Shown here piece after piece: positions 13,816 to 22,507 of a stretch of DNA of 26,612 nucleotides. The number at the start of each line of letters is the position of its first letter. Position 1 is the stretch's first letter. The notes under the pieces are model-generated. The model saw nothing but the letters and a program-made list of their open reading frames with translations. It searched no databases and had not been told where the DNA came from. A program made the position numbers and the translations under genes. Source of the DNA: an uncultured Phascolarctobacterium sp. Lineage in GTDB: Bacteria; Bacillota; Negativicutes; Acidaminococcales; Acidaminococcaceae. The stretch covers positions 1 through 26,612 of the forward strand of contig UQXH01000024.1 in NCBI GenBank assembly GCA_900545025.1, given 5' to 3'.

Positions 13816-14436
13816 ATGTTGAAAAAATCTTTGGCAATTTGCTTGTTGGCAGCGGCTGTTTTAGTACCTGTTTTTGCCGATCAGCAGTATGCGGAAGCAA
13901 GGCCGGTACCGCCTGCAGCAGGAGATACACTTGTTCCGCCGCGTGTGCGTGAACAAAATGAATTACAAAATATCAGTGAGCGTTTTGGCGTTAAAACCAG
14001 TGAGCTGCAAAAATATTTTAATATGGGCTGGGGTTTTAAGGAGCTCAGACATGCTGCCGTATTGACACTGGCGACAGATAAAAATATGGGAGAAATCCTT
14101 ACTCTGAAACAGACCAATAGCTGGCCGCGTGTCGAATATCTGCTGGGCGTTACTCCTAATGATATGAAAGCTGCCCGTGATAAAAATGACGCAAGATATT
14201 TTGCCGGGAAGCTGGCTGTTTCTGAAAGCGAGCTGCTGGCGTTGCTGCAGCAGAATTATGGTGCAGGCGATGCGCTCCATGCCATGCTGTTGGCTAAAGC
14301 TGGCAATACTACGGCAGAAGCTGTTTTACAGATGCATAATCCGCCGCAGACAACTTGGCGTGAGGTTGCTGACAGCTTGGGTGTAAGCTTCGCACAGCTG
14401 GAACAGATTCGTGAAAATATCGATATGGTAAAATAA
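13816..14436 (+). CDS. Exported protein with two ~70-residue internal repeats, unknown function
   Basis: The 206-residue protein starts with a signal peptide (KK then LAICLLAAAVLVPVFA, cleavage near residues 21-22 or after AEA around 28). The mature part has a Pro-rich linker (about 29-45). Then come two related units: unit A (about 54-123) and unit B (about 130-201). Shared marks are a V-x-x-S-E-L-x-x-x-L/F start, a middle helix rich in Leu and Ala, and a LGV-(S/T)-x-x-(D/Q)-(M/L) end. I do not recognise the family. The gene is flanked by its own promoter and terminator, so it is a single-gene unit. AAGAAGG precedes the ATG. Confidence 0.8.
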   Translation: MLKKSLAICLLAAAVLVPVFADQQYAEARPVPPAAGDTLVPPRVREQNELQNISERFGVKTSELQKYFNMGWGFKELRHAAVLTLATDKNMGEILTLKQTNSWPRVEYLLGVTPNDMKAARDKNDARYFAGKLAVSESELLALLQQNYGAGDALHAMLLAKAGNTTAEAVLQMHNPPQTTWREVADSLGVSFAQLEQIRENIDMVK

Positions 14437-14445
14437 GGGTTATCA

Positions 14446-14481
14446 AGACTGCATTTGCTTTGCAAGTGCAGTCTTTTTTTG
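14446..14481 (+). terminator. Rho-independent terminator of the exported-protein gene
   Basis: The stem 14446-14458 with 14462-14474 (AGACTGCA.../...TGCAGTCT, one G-T pair) has a 3-base loop and a run of Ts. Confidence 0.9.
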
Positions 14482-14549
14482 TGGGAAGATAATTTACATT
14501 TTGGTTACAGTTTAGCTATATAAAAATCATAGTTATTGATACATGTTAC

Positions 14550-14578
14550 TTGTTTTTTAGTCAGTGTAGCTGTATGAT
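14550..14578 (+). promoter_or_regulatory. Predicted promoter of the PIN/TRAM-ispDF block
   Basis: TTGTTT (14550-14555), 17 bases, TATGAT (14573-14578), 57 bases before the ATG at 14636. Confidence 0.6.
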
Positions 14579-14635
14579 ATAAAATAGGTGGAAAAGTAAT
14601 GTTTTGCCTAATTTTAGAGGAAAGGAGGAAATATC

Positions 14636-15790
14636 ATGCTGAGAAGGATTTTTAGCCTAATGATTATTATTACTTTTATTGCAACCGGACTCATACTTAC
14701 GGATAACCTTTTACCTTATATTTCGGAAATCTTAGGCTATGATTTGCATGGCAACGGCGTTAATGGTATTGCGGTAGCCAATATTATTTCTGCCGGTGTG
14801 GGTATCTTCGTTTTTGGCTGGCTGGGACTGGTGCTTGCGCCTTTTATCATCAATTTTATACTGGGCTATTCGGAGCGCCTGGCCGTTGTGCTGTCTAAGA
14901 TACCAACCAGCGATATCCTGGTCATGGTTTTTGGTATCGGCATCGGTTTGATTTTGGCTAATCTGATAGGCGGGCCGTTTTCACATCTGCCCATAATCGG
15001 TCCGTATGTGCCGATTATTTTAAGCCTGATTTTATCAGTTGTAGGCGCTAAGGTAGCTTTGCGTAAGCACAATGACATCGTCGGTTTTTTTGTGCGCGTA
15101 CCTAATCTTAAAGGAGCTGTCAAGGTAGCTGATGCTGATATAAAAATGAAGAGCCTCAGAGAAGGGCCGCTGTGGGACAGGCTGTACAGCAGCAATAAGC
15201 TGCTTGATACCAGCGTCATTATCGACGGACGCGTGATGGATATCATGGCGACCGGATTTATTGACGGCAAGCTGGTGGTGCCTAACTTTGTGCTGGAAGA
15301 GCTGCAGAAGCTTTCTGATTCCTCGGATAATCTGAAACGTGCCAAAGGACGCCGGGGTCTTGACTGGGTACAGGATTTGCAGCAGTGTTATGGCGAGCGT
15401 ATCCTGATAGTAGATAACGATTTTGACGATTTAAACGAAGTCGATGCTAAGCTGGTGCGTTTAGCCAGACAGGTTGATGCCGCCATTATTACTAATGATT
15501 TTAATTTAAATAAAGTAGCAGAAATACAGGGCGTGAAAGTGCTGAATATCAATGAACTGGCTAACGCAATCAAACCGGTGGTCGTAGCTGGCGAGGAAAT
15601 GACCGTCTACCTGGTAAAAGAAGGTAAGGAGCCAGGACAGGCTGTCGCTTATCTTGATGACGGCACTATGATAGTAGTAGAAAACGGCAGAAAATATGTA
15701 GGCGGCAATGCTGACGTAGTGGTAACCTCTGTATTGCAGACTGCTGCCGGCAGGATGATTTTTGCCAAGATAAAAATATACGCGGAGTGA
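14636..15790 (+). CDS. yacL: YacL-type membrane PIN/TRAM-domain protein
   Basis: The 384-residue protein starts with four membrane segments (about 5-25, 40-75, 88-110 and 115-145). A PIN nuclease-like domain follows (about 186-300), with LLDTSVIIDGRV (D191, D197) and IITNDFNLN. A C-terminal TRAM domain (about 315-384) starts near GEEMTVYLVKEGKEPGQAV. The combination and place before ispD are those of Bacillus YacL. The acidic PIN residues are kept, so RNA cleavage is possible, but the family's substrate is not established. AAAGGAGG lies eight bases before the ATG. The gene ends six bases before the ispD start. Confidence 0.93.
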   Translation: MLRRIFSLMIIITFIATGLILTDNLLPYISEILGYDLHGNGVNGIAVANIISAGVGIFVFGWLGLVLAPFIINFILGYSERLAVVLSKIPTSDILVMVFGIGIGLILANLIGGPFSHLPIIGPYVPIILSLILSVVGAKVALRKHNDIVGFFVRVPNLKGAVKVADADIKMKSLREGPLWDRLYSSNKLLDTSVIIDGRVMDIMATGFIDGKLVVPNFVLEELQKLSDSSDNLKRAKGRRGLDWVQDLQQCYGERILIVDNDFDDLNEVDAKLVRLARQVDAAIITNDFNLNKVAEIQGVKVLNINELANAIKPVVVAGEEMTVYLVKEGKEPGQAVAYLDDGTMIVVENGRKYVGGNADVVVTSVLQTAAGRMIFAKIKIYAE

Positions 15791-15795
15791 TAAAC

Positions 15796-16509
15796 GTGGA
15801 CAAGCTGATAGCGATTATTCCGGCTGCCGGTGCCGGTAAGCGTATGGGCATGGGCATGAATAAGGCCTTTGTCCCTGTGCACCAGGCGCCGATTCTGGTA
15901 CACTGTATGAAGATGCTGGCGGAGACAGATTTGATTGCCCGGGCAATAGTCGTGCTTGCTGCTGATGAGGTTACGGACGGCGAGAAATTGCTGCAAAGCT
16001 ACAGCCGGAAGTATTTTCCGCAGCTGCCGTTTTGCGTAGTGGCAGGTGGCAAAGAGCGGCAGGATTCTGTAGCTAATGCGCTTGCCGTTATCGACGAAGA
16101 AGATTGCTATGTGGCAGTGCATGACGGAGCCAGGCCTTTTGCCGGGCGGGAGGTTTTTGAACGCACTCTGGCAGCGGCCAAGAAATACGGTGCGGCGATT
16201 GCCGCCGTCCCGGTAAAGAACACGATAAAAGTCGTGGATGCTGACGGCAAAGTAGTGGCTACACCGGTGCGCAGCAGTCTGCAGGCTGTGCAGACGCCGC
16301 AGATTTTTGCGGTTGAGTTGCTGAAAAAGGCCTATGCCTCTTTAAAAGAGCATCCTGCGCAGGTTACTGATGATGCTTCCGTAGTAGAGCTGTTGGGAAA
16401 AGATGTTTTCGTTGCGCCGGGACGTTATGAAAATATTAAGATTACGACGCCGGAAGATTTGATATTTGCGGAAAATTTCTTGAAAAGACAGGAGCAAGAA
16501 CATGAATGA
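15796..16509 (+). CDS. ispD: 2-C-methyl-D-erythritol 4-phosphate cytidylyltransferase
   Basis: This enzyme makes CDP-methylerythritol from MEP and CTP, step three of the non-mevalonate isoprenoid route. The N-terminal nucleotide loop IIPAAGAGKRMG, VHDGARPF in the middle, and VTDDASVVE near the C-terminus are the family marks. The 237-residue length is normal. The GTG at 15796 is chosen because GGAG lies eight bases upstream, at 15784-15787. A GTG at 15787 would overlap that site. It overlaps ispF by eight bases, consistent with coupled translation. Confidence 0.95.
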   Translation: MDKLIAIIPAAGAGKRMGMGMNKAFVPVHQAPILVHCMKMLAETDLIARAIVVLAADEVTDGEKLLQSYSRKYFPQLPFCVVAGGKERQDSVANALAVIDEEDCYVAVHDGARPFAGREVFERTLAAAKKYGAAIAAVPVKNTIKVVDADGKVVATPVRSSLQAVQTPQIFAVELLKKAYASLKEHPAQVTDDASVVELLGKDVFVAPGRYENIKITTPEDLIFAENFLKRQEQEHE

Positions 16510-16999
16510 TACTTTGAACTGGCCGCAGTTCCGTGTAGGCAGCGGCTTTGATGTGCATAGATTTGCGGAACAGCGTCGTCTTATTTTGTGCGGGATAGAA
16601 GTGCCTTATGAAAAAGGACTTTTAGGACACAGCGATGCCGATGTCGCTTTGCATGCCTTGATGGATGCCATGCTTGGCGCTGCCGCCCTGGGGGATATTG
16701 GCAAGCATTTTCCTGATACTGACGAGCGCTTTAAAGGAGCCGACAGCGTAAAGCTGACTGAACATGTAGTTTCGCTGCTGCAGGAAAAGGGCTGGCGTGT
16801 AAATAATGCGGATATTACCATTATTGCGCAGCAGCCTAAGCTGGCGGCCTATATACCAGCTATGCGCAGCAAGGTTGCCTCTGTACTGCAGATTGAGGAA
16901 GAATGCGTCAATGTGAAAGCTACTACTACTGAAAAATTAGGCTTCACCGGACGTGGCGAAGGTATGGCGGCAGAAGCTGTTGTAAGTTTGATAAAATAA
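16502..16999 (+). CDS. ispF: 2-C-methyl-D-erythritol 2,4-cyclodiphosphate synthase
   Basis: The 165-residue enzyme closes the cyclodiphosphate ring of the MEP pathway. Metal-binding residues stand in GSGFDVHRF near residues 13-21, followed by GHSDADVALHALMDA. ATTTEKLGFTGRGEG at the C-terminal end is the expected substrate-binding loop. The protein works as a trimer. AGGAGC lies just before the ATG, within the end of ispD. The ispE partner is not in the window. Confidence 0.97.
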   Translation: MNDTLNWPQFRVGSGFDVHRFAEQRRLILCGIEVPYEKGLLGHSDADVALHALMDAMLGAAALGDIGKHFPDTDERFKGADSVKLTEHVVSLLQEKGWRVNNADITIIAQQPKLAAYIPAMRSKVASVLQIEEECVNVKATTTEKLGFTGRGEGMAAEAVVSLIK

Positions 17000-17017
17000 G
17001 CAAAATTATTGCACTTG

Positions 17018-17026
17018 TGCTATAAT
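17018..17026 (+). promoter_or_regulatory. Extended -10 promoter of gltX
   Basis: TGCTATAAT (17018-17026) is a full TGn-extended -10 with no good -35 at the correct distance. It lies 34 bases before the gltX ATG, so gltX can be started independently of ispDF. Confidence 0.55.
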
Positions 17027-17060
17027 TAGAAAGTATAAAATTCTTGGAGGGATTATTGTA

Positions 17061-18533
17061 ATGTGTGATGAAGTGAGAGTAAGATTTGCGCCGAGCCCCA
17101 CAGGCCCGTTTCATATCGGCGGTGCGCGTTCTGCACTGTTCAACTGGCTGTTTGCCCGTAAAATGGGCGGTAAACTGATTTTAAGGATCGAGGATACCGA
17201 TTTGGAGCGTTCCAGCCGTGAGTCCGAAGAAAATATCAAGGCTGCATTAAAATGGCTGGGTATGGACTGGGACGAAGGTATTGATGTAGGCGGAGAAAAT
17301 GGGCCCTATCGTCAGACGGAAAGACTGGATATCTATAAAAAATATACTGAAAAACTGCTGGCAGAAGGCAAGGCTTATTACTGCTACTGCACTGACGAAG
17401 AACTGGAAGAAGAACGTCAGGCGCTGATTAAGGAAGGCAAGATGCCCCGCTACATGGGCAAATGCCGTAACCTTACTCCCGAACAGATTGCTGCTTATGA
17501 AGCAGAGGGCCGCAAACCGACCGTGCGTTTCCGTGTGCCTGCCGACCAGCAGATCCTGGTACGCGATATGGTACGCGGCGATGTAGTGTTTGATTCCAAT
17601 AATATCGGCGATTTCGTCATTGTTAAATCTGACGGTATTCCTACTTATAATTATGCTGTTGTTATTGACGATGCGCTGATGCACATTACTCACGTTATCC
17701 GCGCTGAGGAACATTTATCCAATACTCCGCGTCAATGCCTGGTTTATGATGCACTGGGCTTTGAAAAACCGGTATTTGGTCATATTTCCCTGATTTTGGG
17801 CAAAGACCATACTAAGATGAGTAAACGTCATGGCGCAACCTCCGTTGACCAATATCGTCAGCTGGGTTATCTGCCGGAAGGTATTGTAAACTTCCTGGCA
17901 TTGCTTGGCTGGGCTCCTAACAGCGAACAGGAAATTTTCAGCATTGACGAGCTGATTAAAGAATTTTCCATGGAACGCGTAGCAAAGAATCCGGCAGTTT
18001 TTGACATTGACAAACTGAACTGGATTAACCAGCATTATATGCGTCAGCTGGATGACGAAGCTTTCTTTGCGGCAGCTAAACCGCATATGCTTGCGGCAGG
18101 TTATATGAATGGCGAAGAAACCGGTGAAAAACTTGCCTGGCTGAAGAAAGTTGTAGCGACAGCAAAAGACCATGTTGCTTTTGCAGCTCAAATTCCGGCA
18201 AGTGTAGAAATGTATTTTAATGATGAATTTGGCTTTGAAAATGATGAAGCTGCAGCTGTACTGCAAGCAGAAACTGTACCTACCGTTATCGGTATGCTGC
18301 TGGAAGAACTGCCTAAGCTGGAAGCCTTAGACGGCGCTGCGGTGAAAGCCCTTTTCAAAACCATCCAGAAAACTACCAAGCTTAAAGGCAAAGACGTATT
18401 CATGCCCATCCGTGTTGCTTTGACAGGTAATCAGCATGGACCGGAGCTGGCAGAGATGGTGCCGCTGCTGGGTATTGAACGCACTGAAAAACGTATCAGG
18501 GCAAGTCTTGCCAAGGCAGGCATTTCCCTGTAA
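17061..18533 (+). CDS. gltX: Glutamyl-tRNA synthetase
   Basis: The 490-residue class I synthetase charges tRNA-Glu, and often tRNA-Gln in Bacillota for later amidation. The HIGH-type motif reads PSPTGPFHIGGARSALFNW and the KMSKS-type motif KMSKRHG (residues 252-258). LRIEDTD follows the first motif as expected. The helical anticodon-binding part fills about residues 340-490. TTGGAGGG lies in front of the ATG. Twelve bases separate it from cysS, so the two form one unit. Confidence 0.97.
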   Translation: MCDEVRVRFAPSPTGPFHIGGARSALFNWLFARKMGGKLILRIEDTDLERSSRESEENIKAALKWLGMDWDEGIDVGGENGPYRQTERLDIYKKYTEKLLAEGKAYYCYCTDEELEEERQALIKEGKMPRYMGKCRNLTPEQIAAYEAEGRKPTVRFRVPADQQILVRDMVRGDVVFDSNNIGDFVIVKSDGIPTYNYAVVIDDALMHITHVIRAEEHLSNTPRQCLVYDALGFEKPVFGHISLILGKDHTKMSKRHGATSVDQYRQLGYLPEGIVNFLALLGWAPNSEQEIFSIDELIKEFSMERVAKNPAVFDIDKLNWINQHYMRQLDDEAFFAAAKPHMLAAGYMNGEETGEKLAWLKKVVATAKDHVAFAAQIPASVEMYFNDEFGFENDEAAAVLQAETVPTVIGMLLEELPKLEALDGAAVKALFKTIQKTTKLKGKDVFMPIRVALTGNQHGPELAEMVPLLGIERTEKRIRASLAKAGISL

Positions 18534-18545
18534 AGGAGAAGTATC

Positions 18546-19985
18546 ATGACTATTAAGGTTTATAATACTCTGACTAAACGTAAAGAAGATTTTGTTCCTA
18601 TCGAACCGGGTAAAGCAAGCATTTATGTTTGCGGCGTCACCCCTTATAATCATCCCCATGTAGGCAATGCCCGTCCCTTTGTAACCTGGGACGTTATCCA
18701 TCGCTTTTTGGAGCATGAAGGCTATGATGTAACCCATGTGCAGAATTTTACCGATATTGACGATAAAATCATCAATACTGCCAATGAAGAAGGCGTGCAG
18801 TGGTATGATGTCTGCAACCGTTATATAGATTCCTATTTTGAAGTAATGGATAAGCTGCATGTAAAACGCGTACATGTTTATCCGCGTGTCAGCGAGCACA
18901 TTGCCGATATTATCAAGACTGTACAAACCTTGATTGACAATGGTTATGCTTATGTAGTTGACGGCGATGTTTATTACAGCGTAGAAAAATTTGAGCATTA
19001 CGGCGAGCTGTCAGGACGCAACCTGGAAGATATGATGGCTGGCGCACGCGTTGACGTTGACGACCGCAAAAAGAATCCGATGGATTTTGCTCTGTGGAAA
19101 GCGGCAAAACCTGGCGAACCCTCCTGGAGCAGTCCGTGGGGCGAAGGTCGTCCGGGCTGGCACATCGAATGCTCTACCATGAGCATGAAATATCTGGGCG
19201 AAAGCTTTGATTTCCATGGCGGCGGCAGCGACCTTATCTTCCCGCACCATGAAAACGAAATCGCTCAGTCTGAAGGCTGCACCGGCAAGCATCCGTTTGT
19301 ACATTATTGGCTGCATAACGGCTTTATTACCGTCAATGAAGAAAAAATGTCCAAATCACTGGGCAATTTCTTTATGGTAATTGATATTTTGCAACATTAT
19401 GACCCGGAAACATTGCGTTTCTTCATTGTTTCCACGCATTACCGCAGCCCGCTTGATTTCAGCGACGCGCGTCTGACGGAAGCGCAAAAGAGCCTGGCGC
19501 GTCTGCGTACTGCTAAAGAGAACCTGACTGCATTGCAGGAAATGATGAGCGCCGGTGCAACCGAGGAAAGCATGCAGCTGCGTGCAAAAGCGGTAGAACT
19601 CCGTGATGCCTTCATGGAAGCTATGCGCGATGACTTTAATACTGCTTTGGCTATCAGCCATATGTTTGCGCTGGGCAAGGAAATCAATATCTATCATAAA
19701 GCCGTGACTGAGTCCGGCAGCAAGCCTGATGGCAAACTGCTGGATATCTTGGCACATGTTTTTGCTGAAATGTGCTCTATTATCGGTGTACTGGAAGAAA
19801 CAGCTGCTCCTGCCGCAGCAGATGACAGCAAAGAAGCTGGACTGATAGAGATGATTATCGGCATGCGTCAGGAAGCACGCGCTGCTAAAAATTATGCGCT
19901 TGCTGACAGCCTGCGTAATCAGCTTACTGCTCTGGGTATTATATTGGAAGATACTCCTCAGGGCGTGAAATGGAAAAAACAATGA
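18546..19985 (+). CDS. cysS: Cysteinyl-tRNA synthetase
   Basis: The 479-residue class I synthetase shows the zinc-site start IYVCGVTPYNHPHVGNARPF (C29 plus the HIGH-like motif). GWHIECSTMSMKYLG and HHENEIAQSEG contribute the other zinc ligands, and KMSKSLGN is the second ATP motif. The C-terminal DALR/anticodon part follows from about residue 350. AAAGGAG lies before the ATG. The 3' end overlaps the mrnC frame, as in the conserved gltX-cysS-mrnC order of Bacillota. Confidence 0.97.
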   Translation: MTIKVYNTLTKRKEDFVPIEPGKASIYVCGVTPYNHPHVGNARPFVTWDVIHRFLEHEGYDVTHVQNFTDIDDKIINTANEEGVQWYDVCNRYIDSYFEVMDKLHVKRVHVYPRVSEHIADIIKTVQTLIDNGYAYVVDGDVYYSVEKFEHYGELSGRNLEDMMAGARVDVDDRKKNPMDFALWKAAKPGEPSWSSPWGEGRPGWHIECSTMSMKYLGESFDFHGGGSDLIFPHHENEIAQSEGCTGKHPFVHYWLHNGFITVNEEKMSKSLGNFFMVIDILQHYDPETLRFFIVSTHYRSPLDFSDARLTEAQKSLARLRTAKENLTALQEMMSAGATEESMQLRAKAVELRDAFMEAMRDDFNTALAISHMFALGKEINIYHKAVTESGSKPDGKLLDILAHVFAEMCSIIGVLEETAAPAAADDSKEAGLIEMIIGMRQEARAAKNYALADSLRNQLTALGIILEDTPQGVKWKKQ

Positions 19986-20440
19986 AATTTGAACAATACA
20001 GAATGTTAAAACAGCATGCGCTGGCTGCCTGCAAGGCAGCCGGCGTAAACTTTCCTGATGTCAAGCAGCTTAATCCAATCCTTCTGGCATATATAGGCGA
20101 CGTAGTATTTTCGATGTATATTAGATTGAGACTGCTGCCGGTTTCCGGACAAGTACGTATCATCCACGACCTTGGGGCGAAAATGGTTTCGGCAGTTTGC
20201 CAATGTCAGGCGATGCAGGTTATAGAAGCGTCGCTTAATGAGGAGGAAGCGGCAGTTTTTCGTCGCGGCAGGAATGCCAAGTCCATTGTGCCTAAAAGCG
20301 CCTCTGTACATGAATACAGGATGGCGACAGCCTTTGAAGCACTGGTAGGCTGGTTATTCCTGCAGGAGAGGGAAGAAAGACTGCAGGAAGTGCTTGATCA
20401 GGCTTTTGTTGTGATTTCTGAGATGCTTAATCAAAAGTGA
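19970..20440 (+). CDS. mrnC: Mini-ribonuclease 3 (23S rRNA maturation)
   Basis: A 156-residue RNase III-like protein lacking the dsRNA-binding domain. LNPILLAYIGDVVFSMYIR (about 34-52, catalytic D44) and YRMATAFEALVGWLFL near the C-terminus carry the acidic catalytic residues. It processes 23S rRNA precursor ends. Two starts are possible: 19970, or 19982, which makes an ATGA overlap with the cysS stop. Neither has a strong ribosome binding site, so translation is probably coupled to cysS. Neighbour order matches Bacillus. Confidence 0.92.
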   Translation: MEKTMKFEQYRMLKQHALAACKAAGVNFPDVKQLNPILLAYIGDVVFSMYIRLRLLPVSGQVRIIHDLGAKMVSAVCQCQAMQVIEASLNEEEAAVFRRGRNAKSIVPKSASVHEYRMATAFEALVGWLFLQEREERLQEVLDQAFVVISEMLNQK

Positions 20441-20449
20441 GGTGCAAAA

Positions 20450-21148
20450 ATGGAAGTAAAATTACTGCGTCATACTCCTGAACCGGAAAAAACTGTGGCT
20501 ATGAGTGCCCGTTTGTGTTACTCGCCCATCGGTGCCGCCCAGCTGGAAGAAAAAATGACGGATGAACAGGCGGCAAAATTGGTGCGTAAGCTTGTCAGCA
20601 TGGGGCATTTTTCTACCTTGGAGCACGTTACCTTTACTTTTGCCATAGAAGGCGTATCAAGGGTTTTAACACATCAGCTGGTACGCCATCGTATTGCTTC
20701 TTATTCTCAGCAGTCTCAGCGCTATGTTAAAGAGCATAATTTTGAAACTATCACGCCGCCTGCTATTGCTGCCAGACCGGAGGCCAAAGAAAAGTTTGAC
20801 AAACTGATGCAGGAGATTCAAGACCTGTACAATGAATTTACAGATATGGGGATCTTGGCTGAGGACGCCAGATATGTGCTGCCTAATGCGGCAGAGACGA
20901 AGATTGTCTGCACATTTAATGTACGTTCCTTGATGAACTTTTTCAGTCTGCGCTGCTGCACCCGTGCACAGTGGGAAATTCGTCAGCTGGCCGAAAAAAT
21001 GCTGGCAGAGTGCAAGAAGGTGGCTCCCGTGTTGTTTGAAAACGCCGGTCCTACCTGTGTAAGCGAGGGTGTCTGCCATGAAGGAGAAATGTCCTGCGGA
21101 CGCTTGCAGGCTATACTGGCACAAAAAGCGGCAGAGTCGGTAAAATAG
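20450..21148 (+). CDS. thyX: Flavin-dependent thymidylate synthase
   Basis: The 232-residue enzyme makes dTMP from dUMP with methylene-THF, FAD and NADPH. The diagnostic RHRxxSxxxxS motif is present as RHRIASYSQQSQRY (R79-H80-R81). LPNAAETKIVCTFNVRSLMNFF and RCCTRAQWEIRQLAEKM follow as in the family. GAGGTG lies in front of the ATG. Its place between mrnC and rlmB occurs in several Bacillota. No thyA is visible here. Length is normal. Confidence 0.97.
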   Translation: MEVKLLRHTPEPEKTVAMSARLCYSPIGAAQLEEKMTDEQAAKLVRKLVSMGHFSTLEHVTFTFAIEGVSRVLTHQLVRHRIASYSQQSQRYVKEHNFETITPPAIAARPEAKEKFDKLMQEIQDLYNEFTDMGILAEDARYVLPNAAETKIVCTFNVRSLMNFFSLRCCTRAQWEIRQLAEKMLAECKKVAPVLFENAGPTCVSEGVCHEGEMSCGRLQAILAQKAAESVK

Positions 21149-21156
21149 GAGGATAT

Positions 21157-21900
21157 ATGTCCGAGAATATTATTGCCGGGCGCAATTCCGTTGCGGAAGC
21201 CTTGCGCGGAGGTCGTTCTATCAGCAAGCTGCTGATTCAGGAAGGCGCTAAGGGAGGCAGCCTGGGAGAAATAATAGCTTGCGCCAAAGAAAAGAATATC
21301 GTACTGGAATATGTAAAGATAGAGAAACTTAATAAGCTTGTACCGGGTATCAGGCATCAAGGTGTAGCTGCCTTGGCTGCGCCGATAGCCTTTCAGACGC
21401 TGGAGGATGTTTTTGCCAAAGCGCTTGAGGCAGGAGAAGATCCGTTCATCCTGCTGCTGGATGAATTGCAGGATCCTCAGAATGTAGGCGCGCTTATCCG
21501 TACTGCCGATGCTGCCGGTGTCCATGGCGTACTGCTGCCGAAAAGACGTAGCTGTCCGCTGAATGCTGTCGTAGCCAAGATTTCTGCCGGAGCGGTAGAG
21601 TATGTGCCCGTAGTGCAGATTGGCAATATTGCCCAGACCATTGAAGAACTGCAGCAGCGCGGCTGTTGGGTGGTGGGCGCCGACATGGACGGTGAAGCTT
21701 ATTACGACGTCAATTTTTCCGGGCCGTTGGTATTGGTGATAGGAGCGGAAGGCAAAGGCCTCGGCCGCCTTGTTAAACAAAAATGCGATACTATCGCCAG
21801 CATCCCTATGCAGGGCGGCGTCGCTTCCTTGAATGCATCTGCAGCAGGGGCTGTCTTGATGTATGAGGCTGTAAGGCAGCGTCATAAGGCAGGTCGGTAA
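21157..21900 (+). CDS. rlmB: 23S rRNA (guanosine-2'-O-)-methyltransferase, TrmH/SpoU family
   Basis: The 247-residue SPOUT enzyme has an N-terminal substrate-binding domain (about 1-80, starting ENIIAGRNSVAEAL). A knotted methyltransferase domain follows, with LDELQDPQNVGALIRTADAAG, then VIGAEGKGL and IPMQGGVASLNASAAGAVLMYE. These three motifs bind S-adenosylmethionine. The target by family is G2251 of 23S rRNA. TAGGAGG precedes the ATG. One base separates it from the yacP gene. Confidence 0.95.
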   Translation: MSENIIAGRNSVAEALRGGRSISKLLIQEGAKGGSLGEIIACAKEKNIVLEYVKIEKLNKLVPGIRHQGVAALAAPIAFQTLEDVFAKALEAGEDPFILLLDELQDPQNVGALIRTADAAGVHGVLLPKRRSCPLNAVVAKISAGAVEYVPVVQIGNIAQTIEELQQRGCWVVGADMDGEAYYDVNFSGPLVLVIGAEGKGLGRLVKQKCDTIASIPMQGGVASLNASAAGAVLMYEAVRQRHKAGR

Positions 21901-21901
21901 G

Positions 21902-22420
21902 ATGAAAGAATACCTTATTGTTGACGGTTATAACGTCATCAATGCATGGAAGGAGTTTGCCGCCTTACGTGAAGAGAGCCTTGAACATGCCCGCGACTTG
22001 CTTGTGGCAGGTATTGCTGAATACACTGCTTTTAAGGGCTATCATGGCATTATTGTTTTTGATGCCCAGGAAGTGCAGGGGGAAGGCTCAGTCGTAAAAA
22101 TTCACGGGGTAGAAGTGGTCTTTACTGATGAAGGAGAGACTGCTGATTCGTGGATTGAACGCAGAAGCTATGAACTGGGCAGGGAAAAGCGCAAGGTGTT
22201 TGTTGTGACCAGCGATTATGCTGAACAGATTAACGTCCTAGGGGCCGGAGCCTATCGTATTTCTGCCCGTGAATTTCATGAAGAGTTCAAGAATGTTAAG
22301 AAGGAGATTGCCGATAAGCTGCATTATCCCAGACGTGCTCTGAACCGTAATGAATTGGGCGGAAGATTGTCCGACCATGTACTTGAGCATTTTGAAAATC
22401 TGCGGCGCAGGAAAAGTTGA
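21902..22420 (+). CDS. rae1: NYN-domain ribosome-associated endonuclease (YacP/Rae1)
   Basis: The 172-residue protein is a compact PIN/NYN nuclease. EYLIVDGYNVINAW has the first Asp and Asn. Further acidic residues stand in GETADSWIERRSYELG and VVTSDYAEQ. In Bacillus, Rae1 cuts mRNA in the ribosomal A site in a translation-dependent way; the same role is likely here but not shown. It begins one base after the rlmB stop, as in the conserved order before sigH. The C-terminus is basic. Confidence 0.92.
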   Translation: MKEYLIVDGYNVINAWKEFAALREESLEHARDLLVAGIAEYTAFKGYHGIIVFDAQEVQGEGSVVKIHGVEVVFTDEGETADSWIERRSYELGREKRKVFVVTSDYAEQINVLGAGAYRISAREFHEEFKNVKKEIADKLHYPRRALNRNELGGRLSDHVLEHFENLRRRKS

Positions 22421-22445
22421 CGCTGATGGTATATCATAATATAAT
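22417..22445 (+). promoter_or_regulatory. Predicted sigma-A promoter of sigH
   Basis: TTGACG (22417-22422) overlaps the stop codon of the rae1 gene; 17 bases follow, then TATAAT (22440-22445). Transcription would start near 22452. Confidence 0.75.
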
Positions 22446-22453
22446 AATTCGTA

Positions 22454-22467
22454 GCTGTTTAAACAGC
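22454..22467. promoter_or_regulatory. 14-bp perfect palindrome at the sigH transcription start
   Basis: GCTGTTTAAACAGC is a perfect palindrome that begins nine bases after the -10 box, at or just after the expected start of transcription. That is a usual place for a repressor operator. It also could fold as a weak 5'-leader hairpin. Confidence 0.55.
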
Positions 22468-22507
22468 GGGAATATTTACCTAAATGTGGGCGGAGGATAT
22501 GTAATTT

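Noticed and set aside
20983..21885. 300-residue open frame on the minus strand
   Set aside because: It lies opposite thyX and rlmB, both certain genes on the plus strand, and its translation shows no family motif.
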